Below the pieces are notes generated by a model. It ran no database searches. It was given only the letters and a program-made list of their open reading frames with translations, and had not been told where the DNA came from. This document shows, one piece after another, positions 1 through 7,746 of a stretch of 20,167 nucleotides of DNA. The stretch lies in the NCBI GenBank assembly GCA_002435595.1, contig DJBL01000021.1, positions 1 to 20,167 on the forward strand. The letters are read 5' to 3'. How positions within the stretch are numbered: the first letter of the stretch is position 1; each line of letters opens with the position of its first letter. The translations under genes and the position numbers were made by a program. The DNA is from Stenotrophomonas maltophilia. GTDB taxonomy: Bacteria; Pseudomonadota; Gammaproteobacteria; Xanthomonadales; Xanthomonadaceae.

Positions 1-15
1 ACGCTCTTCCGATCT
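1..15 (+). other. Residual Illumina adapter (technical sequence)
   Basis: The first 15 bases, ACGCTCTTCCGATCT, are exactly the 3' end of the Illumina TruSeq universal / read-1 adapter. An exact match ending where genomic sequence would begin in a read, at base 1 of the window, is best explained by incomplete adapter trimming at a contig end. It is not genomic DNA and should be masked. It also means the true left neighbour is unknown. Confidence 0.95.
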
Positions 16-18
16 CGG

Positions 19-39
19 CCGCCCGACCGCTGCGGGCGG
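19..39. terminator. GC-rich stem-loop at contig edge
   Basis: CCGCCCG (19-25) and CGGGCGG (33-39) form a perfect 7-bp stem around a 7-base loop. Further G/C pairing is possible outside the stem with a bulge. There is no T-tract on either side. It could be the terminator of a gene beyond the contig end, and may also explain why the assembly stopped here. Its function is inferred only. Confidence 0.4.
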
Positions 40-116
40 GGCCGCCCTGCGCCAGCTCACGCGGCGTGGATGCCGGCAGTGCGATATAGCCGCATTCCGC
101 ACGGGGAGTTGAGATC

Positions 117-500
117 ATGGGCCACCGCAGCCGTCTTGCCGGATTCATCATCGACTGCCAGGACACGCCCGCCGACCAGGCGGCCGCGTTCTGGTCGGCC
201 GCGCTGGGCTATCGGGCCACGTTGGCCTATCGCGAAGAAAACGCCGAATACGCCGACCTGGAGGGCGCGCCAGCGGGGTTGAACGTGGAGGTGCAGCGGG
301 TCCAGCACGCCTCGCGCGTGCATCTGGATATCGAGAGCGACGACATCGATGCCGAAGCCGCGCGGCTGGAGGCGCTCGGTGCCCGGCGGATCGGCTTCGT
401 CAAACGCTGGTGGGTGATGGAAGCGCCGACCGGTCATCGTTTCTGCATCGTGCGCATGCGCGAGGAGGACGGGCGCGCCCCGGCCAACCACTGGGACTGA
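117..500 (+). CDS. VOC superfamily / glyoxalase-like domain protein
   Basis: A 127-residue protein with the single-domain length and pattern of the vicinal oxygen chelate (glyoxalase/bleomycin-resistance/dioxygenase) fold. The N-terminus (residues 6-33) has the usual strand then 'D..A..FW..ALGY' helix. The middle carries 'LNVEVQRV' and 'VHLDIESDD' strands, followed by 'EAARLEALGARRI' and a final strand with 'APTGHRFCIVR', matching the D/E-P-x-G-x-x-F/W-C signature of the Glyoxalase_6 type subgroup. The start is supported by GGGGAG eight bases before the ATG. The stop lies one base from the convergent stop of the next gene. The substrate cannot be told from sequence. Many relatives are uncharacterised, and this one may be a small-molecule lyase, isomerase or binding protein in the cytoplasm. 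Confidence 0.85.
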   Translation: MGHRSRLAGFIIDCQDTPADQAAAFWSAALGYRATLAYREENAEYADLEGAPAGLNVEVQRVQHASRVHLDIESDDIDAEAARLEALGARRIGFVKRWWVMEAPTGHRFCIVRMREEDGRAPANHWD

Positions 501-501
501 G

Positions 502-768
502 TCAGTAACGGCGGGACCGATGCTCCTGGCCCAGCAGGCGGCATAGCGCCAGGTGCTGGTCGCGGGCCTGGCAGATGCGTGCCACCAGCGCGATGAACAC
601 GCCGACCAGCAGCACCCCGAGGTCGAGCAGTGGATCGGGAAGGCGGCCAAAGCCCAGCGCGGCAACCAGCGCGGCGATCACCAGCAGCACCACCACCCCC
701 GGCGACAGCGCCGCCTGCGCATGCCGGCTGACACTCATCGCGCACAACCAGCGCTCACGTCCGCCCAT
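502..768 (-). CDS. Small two-helix inner-membrane protein of unknown function
   Basis: An 88-residue protein that I do not recognise as a named family. It has two hydrophobic segments, about residues 23-41 (rich in V, L, A) and 46-67 (LLDLGVLLVGVFIALVA), separated by a short 'GRLPDP' turn. The tail is basic and polar and ends HRSRRY. The frame stays open upstream, but the ATG at 768 is chosen because AGGGGAGAG lies five bases before it. The in-frame ATG at 738 has no ribosome site. It is convergent with the VOC gene, with one base between the stops. A short helical-hairpin protein of this type could be a membrane-complex accessory subunit, but nothing in the sequence identifies a partner. Confidence 0.65.
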   Translation of the reverse strand: MGGRERWLCAMSVSRHAQAALSPGVVVLLVIAALVAALGFGRLPDPLLDLGVLLVGVFIALVARICQARDQHLALCRLLGQEHRSRRY

Positions 769-923
769 GCGGTCTCTCCCCTGAAAAAGGAGAATCTTGT
801 ACCACCCGGATTGATGCTTGTTCAGTGGCAAAGCCGCCAATGGCGGCATTGCCCAGCACCGATCGCGGCAAACTCCGACGATGCTCACACGGGAGGACGG
901 CCCGGCCGTCCTCCCGCGCGCCG
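769..923. other. Intergenic spacer between small membrane protein and smeX
   Basis: A 155-base gap holding the leader of the small membrane protein gene (minus strand, with its ribosome site at about 774-782) and the hairpin that follows smeX (891-915). I see no convincing -10/-35 pair and no additional gene. Confidence 0.6.
891..915 (-). terminator. Terminator-like hairpin downstream of smeX
   Basis: GGGAGGACGGCC (891-902) and GGCCGTCCTCCC (904-915) pair perfectly over 12 bp around a single central base. In practice the loop would open to about five bases. It begins nine bases after the smeX stop, reading on the minus strand. No run of T follows, so it is a strong 3'-end hairpin rather than a textbook intrinsic terminator. 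It probably ends or stabilises the efflux-operon transcript. Confidence 0.7.
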
Positions 924-2354
924 TCAACGCAGCGTGCCGGCCACCGCCGGCGGCGCCGCATCCTGCTGCTGGCCCCACCCGCCCAGGGCCTTGTAGACCC
1001 CGACCACGCTCACATTGACCGTGGATTCGGCGGCCGCCAAGGCATCGTCGGCGGCCAGCTGGGTGCGTTGCGCATCGAGCAGGGTCAGGAAGTCCTCCGA
1101 CCCCTCGCGATAGCGGATCTGCGCCAGCTGTTCGGCACGCCGCGCCGCCTGCGCCTGCTCGGCGACGATGCCCAGGCGGGCCTGCTGCTTGGCGTAACGG
1201 GTCAACGCGTTCTCGGTGTCTTCCAACGCCAGCAGCACCGTCTTCTCATACTCGGCGGCCACGCCATCGGCCTGCGCCTTGCTGGCGCGCAGGCGCGCCC
1301 GCACGGTGCCGAAATCGAACGCGGCCCAGCTGATCGACGGGGTCACCGACCAGGCCTTGTTGGCGCCGTTGACCAGGCCGCTTGCATCGCCGGACAGGAA
1401 GCCGACGAACCCGGTCAGGCTGATCCGCGGGAACAGATCGGCCGTGGCCACGCCGACCCGGGCCGTGGCGGCGGCCAGGCGGCGCTCGGCACTGCGTACG
1501 TCGGCACGCTGGCGCAGCAGGTCGGTGGTGTCACCCAACGGCAGCTGCTTGGCGTAGGCCGGTACTTCACGCGGCTGCAGCAACCCGTCCAGCGCGTCCG
1601 GGCGCTGCCCCAGCAGCACCGCCAGGCGGTGCCGCGACTGCACTTCGGCCACTTCCAGCAGCGGGATGTCCGCCTCGATCGCCTTCAACCGCGCACGGCT
1701 GCTCTGCACGTCCAGCTCGCTGCCGGCGCCCAGCTCCCAGCGCGCTTCGGTCAGGCGCTGGGTATCGCGCAGGTTGACCAGGGTGCGCTTGGCCACGTCG
1801 ATGCGCTTCTGGGTACCGCGCAGTTCGAAGTAATTGCGCGCCACTTCGGCGGCCACGGTGACCTGGGCATCGGCGAGGTTGTCCTGCTCGGCACCGAGGT
1901 CGGCACGCGCCGCTTCGGCGGCACGGCGCTGGCGACCGAACAGGTCCAGCTCCCAGCCAGCGTCGAAGCCAAGCTGGTAGGTCTCGCTGAACACCCGCTC
2001 GCCGCCCACGGTGGCGTCAGGCTGCTTGCGGCGGTCGTAGCTGCCGCCACTGGTGACGTGCGGCAACTGGTCCAGCCGCTGTTCGACGAACACCGCGCGC
2101 GCTTCGCGGACGCGGGCCATCGCGATGCGCAGGTCCAGGTTGTCGCCGAGTGCGTCATGCACCAGCTGCTCCAGCACCGGATCGTCGAACTGCGCCCACC
2201 AGCTGGCCACCGGCGAGGTGGTGCTGAACACCGGCGCGGCGGCGCCCTGCAGGGTCACCGGCGTAGCCGGTGGCGCCTGGTAGTTGGGGCCGACGCTGAC
2301 GCAGCCGGCCAGCAGGGCGCTGGTCACGGCCACGGTCAACAGGCGGATCACCAT
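924..2354 (-). CDS. smeX: SmeX-like outer-membrane efflux channel lipoprotein (NodT/OprM family)
   Basis: A 476-residue outer-membrane factor of the TolC/OprM type, the exit duct of a tripartite RND pump. A signal peptide with lipobox LLAGC places the lipidated cysteine at residue 18. It is followed by the 'VGPNYQAPP' start typical of NodT/OprN-family lipoproteins. Two outer-membrane efflux (OEP) repeats follow, at about 60-245 and 270-455, with the usual A/R/E-rich coiled coils. The ATG at 2354 overlaps the stop of the preceding SDR gene (ATGGTGA), and GAGG lies seven bases upstream, so translation is probably coupled. As the last gene of the smeU1VWU2X-type operon it is called SmeX, analogous to OprN of Pseudomonas. 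The assignment rests on family motifs plus operon order. Confidence 0.88.
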   Translation of the reverse strand: MVIRLLTVAVTSALLAGCVSVGPNYQAPPATPVTLQGAAAPVFSTTSPVASWWAQFDDPVLEQLVHDALGDNLDLRIAMARVREARAVFVEQRLDQLPHVTSGGSYDRRKQPDATVGGERVFSETYQLGFDAGWELDLFGRQRRAAEAARADLGAEQDNLADAQVTVAAEVARNYFELRGTQKRIDVAKRTLVNLRDTQRLTEARWELGAGSELDVQSSRARLKAIEADIPLLEVAEVQSRHRLAVLLGQRPDALDGLLQPREVPAYAKQLPLGDTTDLLRQRADVRSAERRLAAATARVGVATADLFPRISLTGFVGFLSGDASGLVNGANKAWSVTPSISWAAFDFGTVRARLRASKAQADGVAAEYEKTVLLALEDTENALTRYAKQQARLGIVAEQAQAARRAEQLAQIRYREGSEDFLTLLDAQRTQLAADDALAAAESTVNVSVVGVYKALGGWGQQQDAAPPAVAGTLR

Positions 2355-3085
2355 GGCAGCACCTCGCCCAGGTAGGTGAAGCTGCCGTTCGGGCCGTCGG
2401 CGCCGATCAGCGCCATGCCCACGCTCGAGCGCGCGCCTTCGCTGATTTCGATCTCGCCTTCGCCGCCATTCATGTCGGTCTTCACGTAACCCGGGTGCAC
2501 GGTGTTGACCTTGGTGGTGCCCTCGCGCAGCTCATAGGCCAGCTGCACGGTCCAGGCATTCACCGCGCTCTTGGAGGCGTTGTAGGCCGGCACGGCAAAG
2601 CCGTAGATCGGCGAGCCCGGCTGGCTGTGCAGGGTCAACGAGCCCAGGATGCTGGACACGTTGACGATGCGGCCGGCCGGCGAGGCATTGATCAGCGGCA
2701 GGAACGCCTGGGTAACGGCGATCACCGCGAACACGTTGGTGTCGAAGGTATCGCGCCAGGTCTGCAGGGTCTGCGCCGACGGGGCCAACTTGATGTCATC
2801 GAGCAGGATGCCGGCGTTGTTGACCAGGATGTCCAGGCGGCCGTGACGCTCGGTCACGGTCTGCACGGCGGCGGCAATGCTGGCCGCATCGCCGACGTCC
2901 AGCTGGATCGCCTCCACCGGCAGGCCTTCGGCCTGCAGCTTCAGCGCTTCGGCCACGGCGACGTCGCGCTTGCGCCCGGCCAGCAGCGTGTGCACGCCGG
3001 CCTGGGCCAGCTGGCGGACGGTTTCCAGGCCGATGCCGCGGGTGGCACCGGTGACCAGGGCGATCGTTTGGGTAGCGGTATTCAT
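2348..3085 (-). CDS. smeU2: SmeU2-like short-chain dehydrogenase/reductase, catalytically intact
   Basis: A 245-residue classical SDR that binds NAD(P)H. Visible motifs are TGATRGIG (12-19, dinucleotide loop), the LDV acidic turn near 62-64, NNAG (89-92), catalytic Asn118, Ser145 in VNVSS, and YNASK (Tyr168, Lys172), followed by the HPGYVKTDM segment that closes over the cofactor. Basic residues after the glycine motif (Arg16, Arg38-Arg40) suggest NADP(H) preference, which is an inference. GCGAGG lies eight bases before the ATG. It sits between the RND pump gene (25-base gap) and smeX (7-base overlap), the position of smeU2 in the S. maltophilia operon. Its substrate is unknown. It may reduce a carbonyl toxicant or a pump substrate. 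Confidence 0.88.
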   Translation of the reverse strand: MNTATQTIALVTGATRGIGLETVRQLAQAGVHTLLAGRKRDVAVAEALKLQAEGLPVEAIQLDVGDAASIAAAVQTVTERHGRLDILVNNAGILLDDIKLAPSAQTLQTWRDTFDTNVFAVIAVTQAFLPLINASPAGRIVNVSSILGSLTLHSQPGSPIYGFAVPAYNASKSAVNAWTVQLAYELREGTTKVNTVHPGYVKTDMNGGEGEIEISEGARSSVGMALIGADGPNGSFTYLGEVLPW

Positions 3086-3110
3086 ATGAAAAACCTCGCG
3101 GGGGAAGGAA

Positions 3111-6100
3111 TCAGTGGTGGATGGTCGGTTCGCCGTGGGTCACCAGCTGCCCGCCGCCATTACGGCTGACGAACTTGCGCAGGGCCACGTAGAACACCGG
3201 GGTCAGGAACAGGCCGAACAGGGTGACGCCCAACATGCCGGCGAACACCGTGATACCGGTCACCGAGCGGACTTCCGCACCGGCGCCATGCGAGATCACC
3301 AGCGGGATGGTGCCGGCGATGAACGCGATGGAGGTCATCACGATCGGGCGCAGACGCAGGCGGCACGCTTCCAGTGCAGCCTCCACGATGCCCTTGCCGC
3401 CCATTTCCAACTCCCGGGCGAACTCGACGATCAGGATGGCGTTCTTGCATGCCAGGCCCATCAGCACCACCAAGCCGACCTGCACGAACACGTTGTTGTC
3501 ACCGCCGGTCATCCACACGCCGAACAACGCAGACAGCAGGGTCATGGGGACAATCAGGATCACCGCCAGCGGCAGCGACCAGCTTTCATACAGCGCGGCC
3601 AGCACCAGGAACGCCAGCAGGATCGCCACCGGGAACACAACGAAGGCGGCCTTGCCCTGGGTGGCCTGCTGGTAGCTCAGGTCGGTCCATTCGGTGGCCA
3701 TGCCCACCGGCAGCACCTTGGCGGCGATGGCGGTGAGGTTGTTCATCGCTTCGGCCGAGGACAGCAGGCGCGGGTCGGCTTCACCGGCCAGGTCGGCGGC
3801 CGGGTAACCGTTGAAGCGCAGCACCGGGTCCGGGCCGAAGGTTTCCTTGACGGTGACCATCGAGCCGATCGGCACCATCTCGCCGCGGTCGTTGCGGGTC
3901 CGCAGCTTGCCGATGTCCTCCACGCTGTCACGGAACTGGCCGTCGGCCTGGGCGATCACCTGCCAGGTACGACCGAACTGGTTGAAGTCGTTGACGTAGG
4001 ACGAGCCCAGGTAGGTCTGCAGGGTGTCGAACAGCTCGGTCAGCTGCACGCCCTGGGCCTTGGCCTTGACCCGGTCCACTTCGGCATCCAGCTGCGGCAC
4101 GTTGGCCTGGTAGCTGGTGATCGGGAAGGCCATGCCCGGGGTCTGCGCGACCGCACCCTGCATCGACTGCACCGCGTTCTGCAACGCGCCGTAGCCCAGG
4201 TTGCCACGGTCCTGGATGAACATCTGGTAGCCATTGCCGTTGCCCAGGCCCAGGATCGGCGGCGGCATCATCGCGAAGGCGAAGCCTTCCTGCAGCCCGG
4301 CGATCTTCTGGTTGATCTCGGCGTTGATCTGCGCGGCGGTACGGCCATGACGCTCGTTGAACGGCTTGAGCGGGATGAACGCCACGCCGGTGTTGGGCGT
4401 GTTGGTGAACTGCAGCGCGTTCAGACCCGGGAAGGAGATGGTGTGGGCCACACCGTCGGTCTCCTGGGCGATCTTGGCGACCTTGCGCAGCATTTCATCG
4501 GTGCGGGCGATCGAGGAGCCTTCCGGCAGCTTCACGCCGGCGATCAGGTACAGCTTGTCCTGGGTCGGGATGAAGCCCGGCGGCACCAGCTTGAAGATGA
4601 AACCGGTACCCACCAGCAGCACCGCATACACCACGAACACCGCACCACGGCGACCGAGGATCTTCGACACGCCACGCTCGTACTTTTCCGAGCTGGACTT
4701 GAAGAAGCGGTTGAACGGGCGGAACACCCAGCCGAACAGACGGTCGATGATGCGGGTCGGGGCATCCTTCGGCGCGCCATGTGGCTTGAGCAGGCGCGCG
4801 GCCAGGGCCGGCGACAGGGTCAGCGAGTTGATCGCCGAGATCACCGTGGAGATGGCGATGGTGACCGCGAACTGCTTGTAGAACTGGCCGGTGACACCGG
4901 ACAGGAACGCCATCGGCACGAACACGGCACACAGCACCAGCGCGATCGCGATGATCGGACCGGACACTTCACGCATCGCCTGATGCGCAGCGGCCATCGG
5001 GGTCAGGCCTTCCTCGATGTTGCGTTCAACGTTTTCCACCACCACGATCGCATCATCGACCACGATGCCGATGGCCAGCACCAGGCCGAACAGGCTCAGC
5101 GTATTGATCGAGAAGCCCAGCAGGTACAACGCACCGAAGGTACCCACGATGGACACCGGCACGGCGATCAACGGAATGATCGAGGCGCGCCAGGTCTGCA
5201 GGAACAGGATCACCACCAGCACCACCAGCGCGATGGCTTCCAGCAGGGTGGAGACCACCGCCTTGATCGAGTCGCGCACGAAGATGGTGGTGTCATACAC
5301 CGCCTCGTACTTCACATCGTCCGGCATGGTCTTCTGCATTTCGTCCATGCTGGCCATCACCGCATCGCGGATCTCCAGCGCGTTGGCGCCGGGGGCCTGG
5401 AAGATGCCGATGCCGACCGCGTTCTTGCCGTCCAGCTGCGAGCGCAGGGTGTAGTCGCCAGCACCCAGTTCCACGCGGGCCACGTCGGCCAGGCGCACCA
5501 CTTCACCGTCGGTACCGCTCTTGAGCACGATGTCGCCGAACTCCTTCTCGCTGCGCAGGCGGCCCTGGGCATTGATCAGGGTCAGGAACTGGCTGTTGGG
5601 CATCGGCTCGGCGCCGAGCTGGCCGGCCGAGACCTGCACGTTCTGCTCGCGCATCGCACGCACCACGTCGCTGGCGGTCAGGCCGCGCGCGGCGACCTTG
5701 TCCGGGTCCAGCCAGGCGCGCATGGCGTAGTCGCCACCACCGAAGATCTGCGCATCACCCACGCCCTGGATACGCGCCAGCGCGTCCTTGACGTGCAGGC
5801 GGGCGTAGTTGCGCAGGTACAGGGTGTCGTATTTGCCGTTGGGCGAGGTCAGGTGCACCACCATCAGGAAGGTGGGCGACTGCTTCTGGGTGGTGACGCC
5901 CTGGCGTCGCACATCCTCGGGCAGGCGCGCCTGCGCCTGGGCGACGCGGTTCTGCACCTTCACCGCCGCATCGTCCGGGTCGGTGCCCGGGCGGAAGGTG
6001 ATGGTCATCTGCAGCACGCCGTCGGAGCCGGCCACCGACTTGAGGTAGATCATGCCCTCAACGCCGTTGATCGCCTCTTCCAGCGGGGTGGCCACGGTCT

Positions 6101-6281
6101 CGGCGATCACCTTGGGGTTGGCACCGGGGTACACGGTGCGCACCACCACCGACGGCGGCACCACTTCCGGGTACTCGCCGATGGGCAGCATCGGAATGGA
6201 GATCAGGCCGGCGGCGAAGATCACGATCGACAACACCGCCGCGAAAATCGGCCTGTCGATGAAGAAACGGGAAAAGTCCAT
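3111..6281 (-). CDS. smeW: SmeW-like RND multidrug efflux transporter (HAE1 family)
   Basis: A 1056-residue inner-membrane proton/drug antiporter of the AcrB/MexF type, at full family length. It opens with MDFSRFFIDRPIFA, the usual cytoplasmic lead into TM1. The periplasmic porter segment has 'YPGANPKVIAETVATPLEEAING'. TM4 carries GIVVDD with the proton-relay pair Asp409-Asp410, followed by AIVVVENVERN. A second periplasmic half and TM7-12 follow, including the 'GLACKNAILIVEFA' region and a 'LRPIVMTSIAFIAGTIPL' type TM11 segment. AGGA lies eight bases upstream of the ATG. It would assemble as a trimer with the SmeV adaptor and SmeX channel. It is preceded by a 160-base spacer with three hairpins, which is unusual inside an operon. 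Confidence 0.93.
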   Translation of the reverse strand: MDFSRFFIDRPIFAAVLSIVIFAAGLISIPMLPIGEYPEVVPPSVVVRTVYPGANPKVIAETVATPLEEAINGVEGMIYLKSVAGSDGVLQMTITFRPGTDPDDAAVKVQNRVAQAQARLPEDVRRQGVTTQKQSPTFLMVVHLTSPNGKYDTLYLRNYARLHVKDALARIQGVGDAQIFGGGDYAMRAWLDPDKVAARGLTASDVVRAMREQNVQVSAGQLGAEPMPNSQFLTLINAQGRLRSEKEFGDIVLKSGTDGEVVRLADVARVELGAGDYTLRSQLDGKNAVGIGIFQAPGANALEIRDAVMASMDEMQKTMPDDVKYEAVYDTTIFVRDSIKAVVSTLLEAIALVVLVVILFLQTWRASIIPLIAVPVSIVGTFGALYLLGFSINTLSLFGLVLAIGIVVDDAIVVVENVERNIEEGLTPMAAAHQAMREVSGPIIAIALVLCAVFVPMAFLSGVTGQFYKQFAVTIAISTVISAINSLTLSPALAARLLKPHGAPKDAPTRIIDRLFGWVFRPFNRFFKSSSEKYERGVSKILGRRGAVFVVYAVLLVGTGFIFKLVPPGFIPTQDKLYLIAGVKLPEGSSIARTDEMLRKVAKIAQETDGVAHTISFPGLNALQFTNTPNTGVAFIPLKPFNERHGRTAAQINAEINQKIAGLQEGFAFAMMPPPILGLGNGNGYQMFIQDRGNLGYGALQNAVQSMQGAVAQTPGMAFPITSYQANVPQLDAEVDRVKAKAQGVQLTELFDTLQTYLGSSYVNDFNQFGRTWQVIAQADGQFRDSVEDIGKLRTRNDRGEMVPIGSMVTVKETFGPDPVLRFNGYPAADLAGEADPRLLSSAEAMNNLTAIAAKVLPVGMATEWTDLSYQQATQGKAAFVVFPVAILLAFLVLAALYESWSLPLAVILIVPMTLLSALFGVWMTGGDNNVFVQVGLVVLMGLACKNAILIVEFARELEMGGKGIVEAALEACRLRLRPIVMTSIAFIAGTIPLVISHGAGAEVRSVTGITVFAGMLGVTLFGLFLTPVFYVALRKFVSRNGGGQLVTHGEPTIHH

Positions 6282-6327
6282 GGGTGGATTCCTGGGGTTT
6301 CACCAACGCCGGCGTGCACGACCCCGG

Positions 6328-6349
6328 CCGCTGTCGCAGGCGACAGCGG
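6328..6349 (-). other. Strong intercistronic hairpin upstream of smeW
   Basis: CCGCTGTCGC (6328-6337) and GCGACAGCGG (6340-6349) form a perfect 10-bp inverted repeat with a 2-base centre, folding as a 9-bp stem with a 4-base loop. No T-tract follows on the minus strand, so full termination is unlikely. Partial termination or RNA stabilisation are possible. Confidence 0.6.
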
Positions 6350-6385
6350 TGGCGGGCTCCCCTGCACGGGGCGATGGCAGTCACG

Positions 6386-6410
6386 GTAGAGCCGACCGTT
6401 GGTCGGCTGC
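6386..6410 (+). repeat. SMAG-like REP element, copy 1
   Basis: A GTAG head (6386-6389) is followed by the palindrome core GCCGACCGTTGGTCGGC (6391-6407). The stem is AGCCGACC (6390-6397) with GGTCGGCT (6401-6408) and loop GTT. A GTAG tetranucleotide attached to a short hairpin, with a 22-25-base unit, is the definition of the SMAG repeats of S. maltophilia. The 17-base core recurs exactly at 13335-13351. Confidence 0.8.
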
Positions 6411-6413
6411 TAT

Positions 6414-6438
6414 GTAGAACCGACGGTCAGTCGGCTGC
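6414..6438 (+). repeat. SMAG-like REP element, copy 2 (tandem)
   Basis: A second GTAG-headed unit in the same orientation, 28 bases after the first. The stem is CCGAC (6420-6424) with GTCGG (6430-6434), loop GGTCA, flanked by one mismatch. It is a diverged copy that forms a direct-repeat dimer with copy 1. Confidence 0.7.
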
Positions 6439-6441
6439 CCT

Positions 6442-7665
6442 TCAATTCTTTGCAACCGCCGGCGCAGCTACCGGTGCGGCCGCCGGCTGCATCGCCACGA
6501 CCTTGGCCTGCACCGGCATGCCGGGCATGAAGACCTTCTGCACGCCGTCGATGATCACCCGGTCGCCGGCCTTCAGGCCCTGCTGCACGATGCGCAGGCC
6601 TTCGGCGGGACGCCCGAGGGTGATGTCACGACGCTGCGCCTTGCCGTCCTTGTCGACCACGTAGACGTACTTGCGGTCCTGGTCGGTGAGCACGGCCTTC
6701 TCGTCGATCAGCATGGCCTGGAACTGGCCGCTGCCGAGCAACTGCACGCGGGCGAACAGGCCCGGGGTGAAGGTGCGGTCGGCGTTGTCCAGCAGCGCAC
6801 GCACGCGGATGGTGCCGGTGCTGCGGGTCACCTGGTTGTCCAGGAAGTCGACCTTGCCTGCGTGCGGGTAGCCGTCTTCGCCGGACAGCCCGACCTTGAC
6901 CGGCAGGTCGCTGTCGCGCTCGCTCGGGCGCTCGCCCTTGCGTGCCATCTGCGCGTAGCGCAGGAAGGTGCTCTCATCGGCATCGAAGTAGACGAACACG
7001 GTATCCAGCGACACCAGCGTGGTCAGCACGCTGGCACTGTCGCCGGCGGTGACCAGGTTGCCGGCGGTGACCATCGCACGGCCGGCGCGGCCGTTGATCG
7101 GCGCACGCACCTTGGTGAACTCCAGGTTCAGGGCGGCTGCATCCAGCGCCGCCTGCGCGGCCTGCACGCTGGCACCGGCCTGGTCGGCCGCGGCGCGCCG
7201 CTGTTCCCAGGTTTCGGTGGAGATCGCCTGCTGCTCGGAGAGCTTCCTGGCGCGGTCCGATTCGCTGCGCGCCAGGGTGGACTGGGTGCGGGCGCGGGCC
7301 AGTTCGGCGCGGGCACGGTCGTACTCGGCCTGGTAACTGCGCGCGTCGATGGTGAACAGCACATCGCCCTTCTTCACTTCGTCGCCTTCGACGTAGTTGA
7401 CCTTGTCAATGTAGCCGGACACGCGCGGGCGCAGTTCGACGCTCTGCACCGCTTCGACGCGGCCGCTGAACTCGTCCCACTGGCTGACCGGCTTGACCAG
7501 CACCGGCGCGGCGCTGACCGACGGCGGCGGCGGCATGCTGGCTTCTTCGGCGTGGCCGCCACTGCAGGCGGCCAGGACGGCGGCGGCGAGGATCGACACG
7601 CCGGCCATGGCCAGCCGTCGGGTGAAACGATGCGGAGTGGAGTGGGTGGAAGTCATGACATGCAT
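6442..7665 (-). CDS. smeV: SmeV-like periplasmic adaptor (membrane fusion) lipoprotein
   Basis: A 407-residue RND membrane-fusion protein that links the pump to the outer-membrane channel. The signal peptide (twin Arg at 16-17, hydrophobic stretch 18-32) ends in lipobox LAAC with Cys34. Next come the lipoyl half-motif 'VELRPRVSGYIDKVNYVEGD..KKGDVLF', a long R/A/E-rich coiled-coil hairpin (about 110-185), the second lipoyl half 'LEFTKVRAPINGRAGR', and beta-barrel and membrane-proximal domains to the A/P-rich tail. The start is uncertain. The ATG at 7665 has no ribosome site, while the ATG at 7656 has CGGA eight bases upstream, so the real protein may be three residues shorter. It is related to MexE. 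The 81-base gap from smeU1 and 160-base gap to smeW are larger than elsewhere in the operon. Confidence 0.92.
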   Translation of the reverse strand: MHVMTSTHSTPHRFTRRLAMAGVSILAAAVLAACSGGHAEEASMPPPPSVSAAPVLVKPVSQWDEFSGRVEAVQSVELRPRVSGYIDKVNYVEGDEVKKGDVLFTIDARSYQAEYDRARAELARARTQSTLARSESDRARKLSEQQAISTETWEQRRAAADQAGASVQAAQAALDAAALNLEFTKVRAPINGRAGRAMVTAGNLVTAGDSASVLTTLVSLDTVFVYFDADESTFLRYAQMARKGERPSERDSDLPVKVGLSGEDGYPHAGKVDFLDNQVTRSTGTIRVRALLDNADRTFTPGLFARVQLLGSGQFQAMLIDEKAVLTDQDRKYVYVVDKDGKAQRRDITLGRPAEGLRIVQQGLKAGDRVIIDGVQKVFMPGMPVQAKVVAMQPAAAPVAAPAVAKN

Positions 7666-7726
7666 CCGTACGGAGGGGTGGTGATACGAAATCGGGGGAA
7701 GGCCGAACGTGGGTGGCGCATCCTGG

Positions 7727-7742
7727 GACCTGAACCTAGGTC
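7727..7742. promoter_or_regulatory. Imperfect dyad between smeU1 and smeV
   Basis: A 16-base near-palindrome with outer arms GACCT (7727-7731) and AGGTC (7738-7742), just downstream of the smeU1 stop codon. On the minus strand a TTGACC hexamer overlaps it. I find no matching -10, so an internal promoter is only a weak possibility. Confidence 0.25.
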
Positions 7743-7746
7743 AAGG

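Larger units (their letters stand above)
6282..6441. other. smeV-smeW spacer with three stem-loops
   Basis: A 160-base gap inside an otherwise compact operon. In transcript order (minus strand) it contains two tandem GTAG-headed repeats (6438-6414, then 6410-6386), then a strong 10-bp hairpin (6349-6328), then the smeW ribosome site. There is no ORF with a ribosome site. It could make smeV and smeW expression unequal through RNA processing or stabilisation (inference). Confidence 0.75.

Noticed and set aside
57..665. A 202-codon minus-strand frame across the VOC gene
   Set aside because: Arg/Trp-rich and without family pattern. It overlaps the well-supported VOC gene and part of the small membrane protein gene.
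891..915. Palindrome considered as an operator for the small membrane protein gene
   Set aside because: It lies directly after the smeX stop and about 120 bases before the other gene's start, with near-perfect 12-bp arms, so a 3'-end hairpin is more likely.
825..2375. A 516-codon plus-strand frame across smeX
   Set aside because: Antisense shadow of the outer-membrane channel gene, which has clear lipobox and OEP features on the other strand.
3114..6389. A 1091-codon open frame on the plus strand, His/Gln/Asp-rich
   Set aside because: It runs antisense to the whole smeW gene. Composition is typical of high-GC shadow frames, there is no domain pattern, and it ends in repeat-bearing intergenic DNA.
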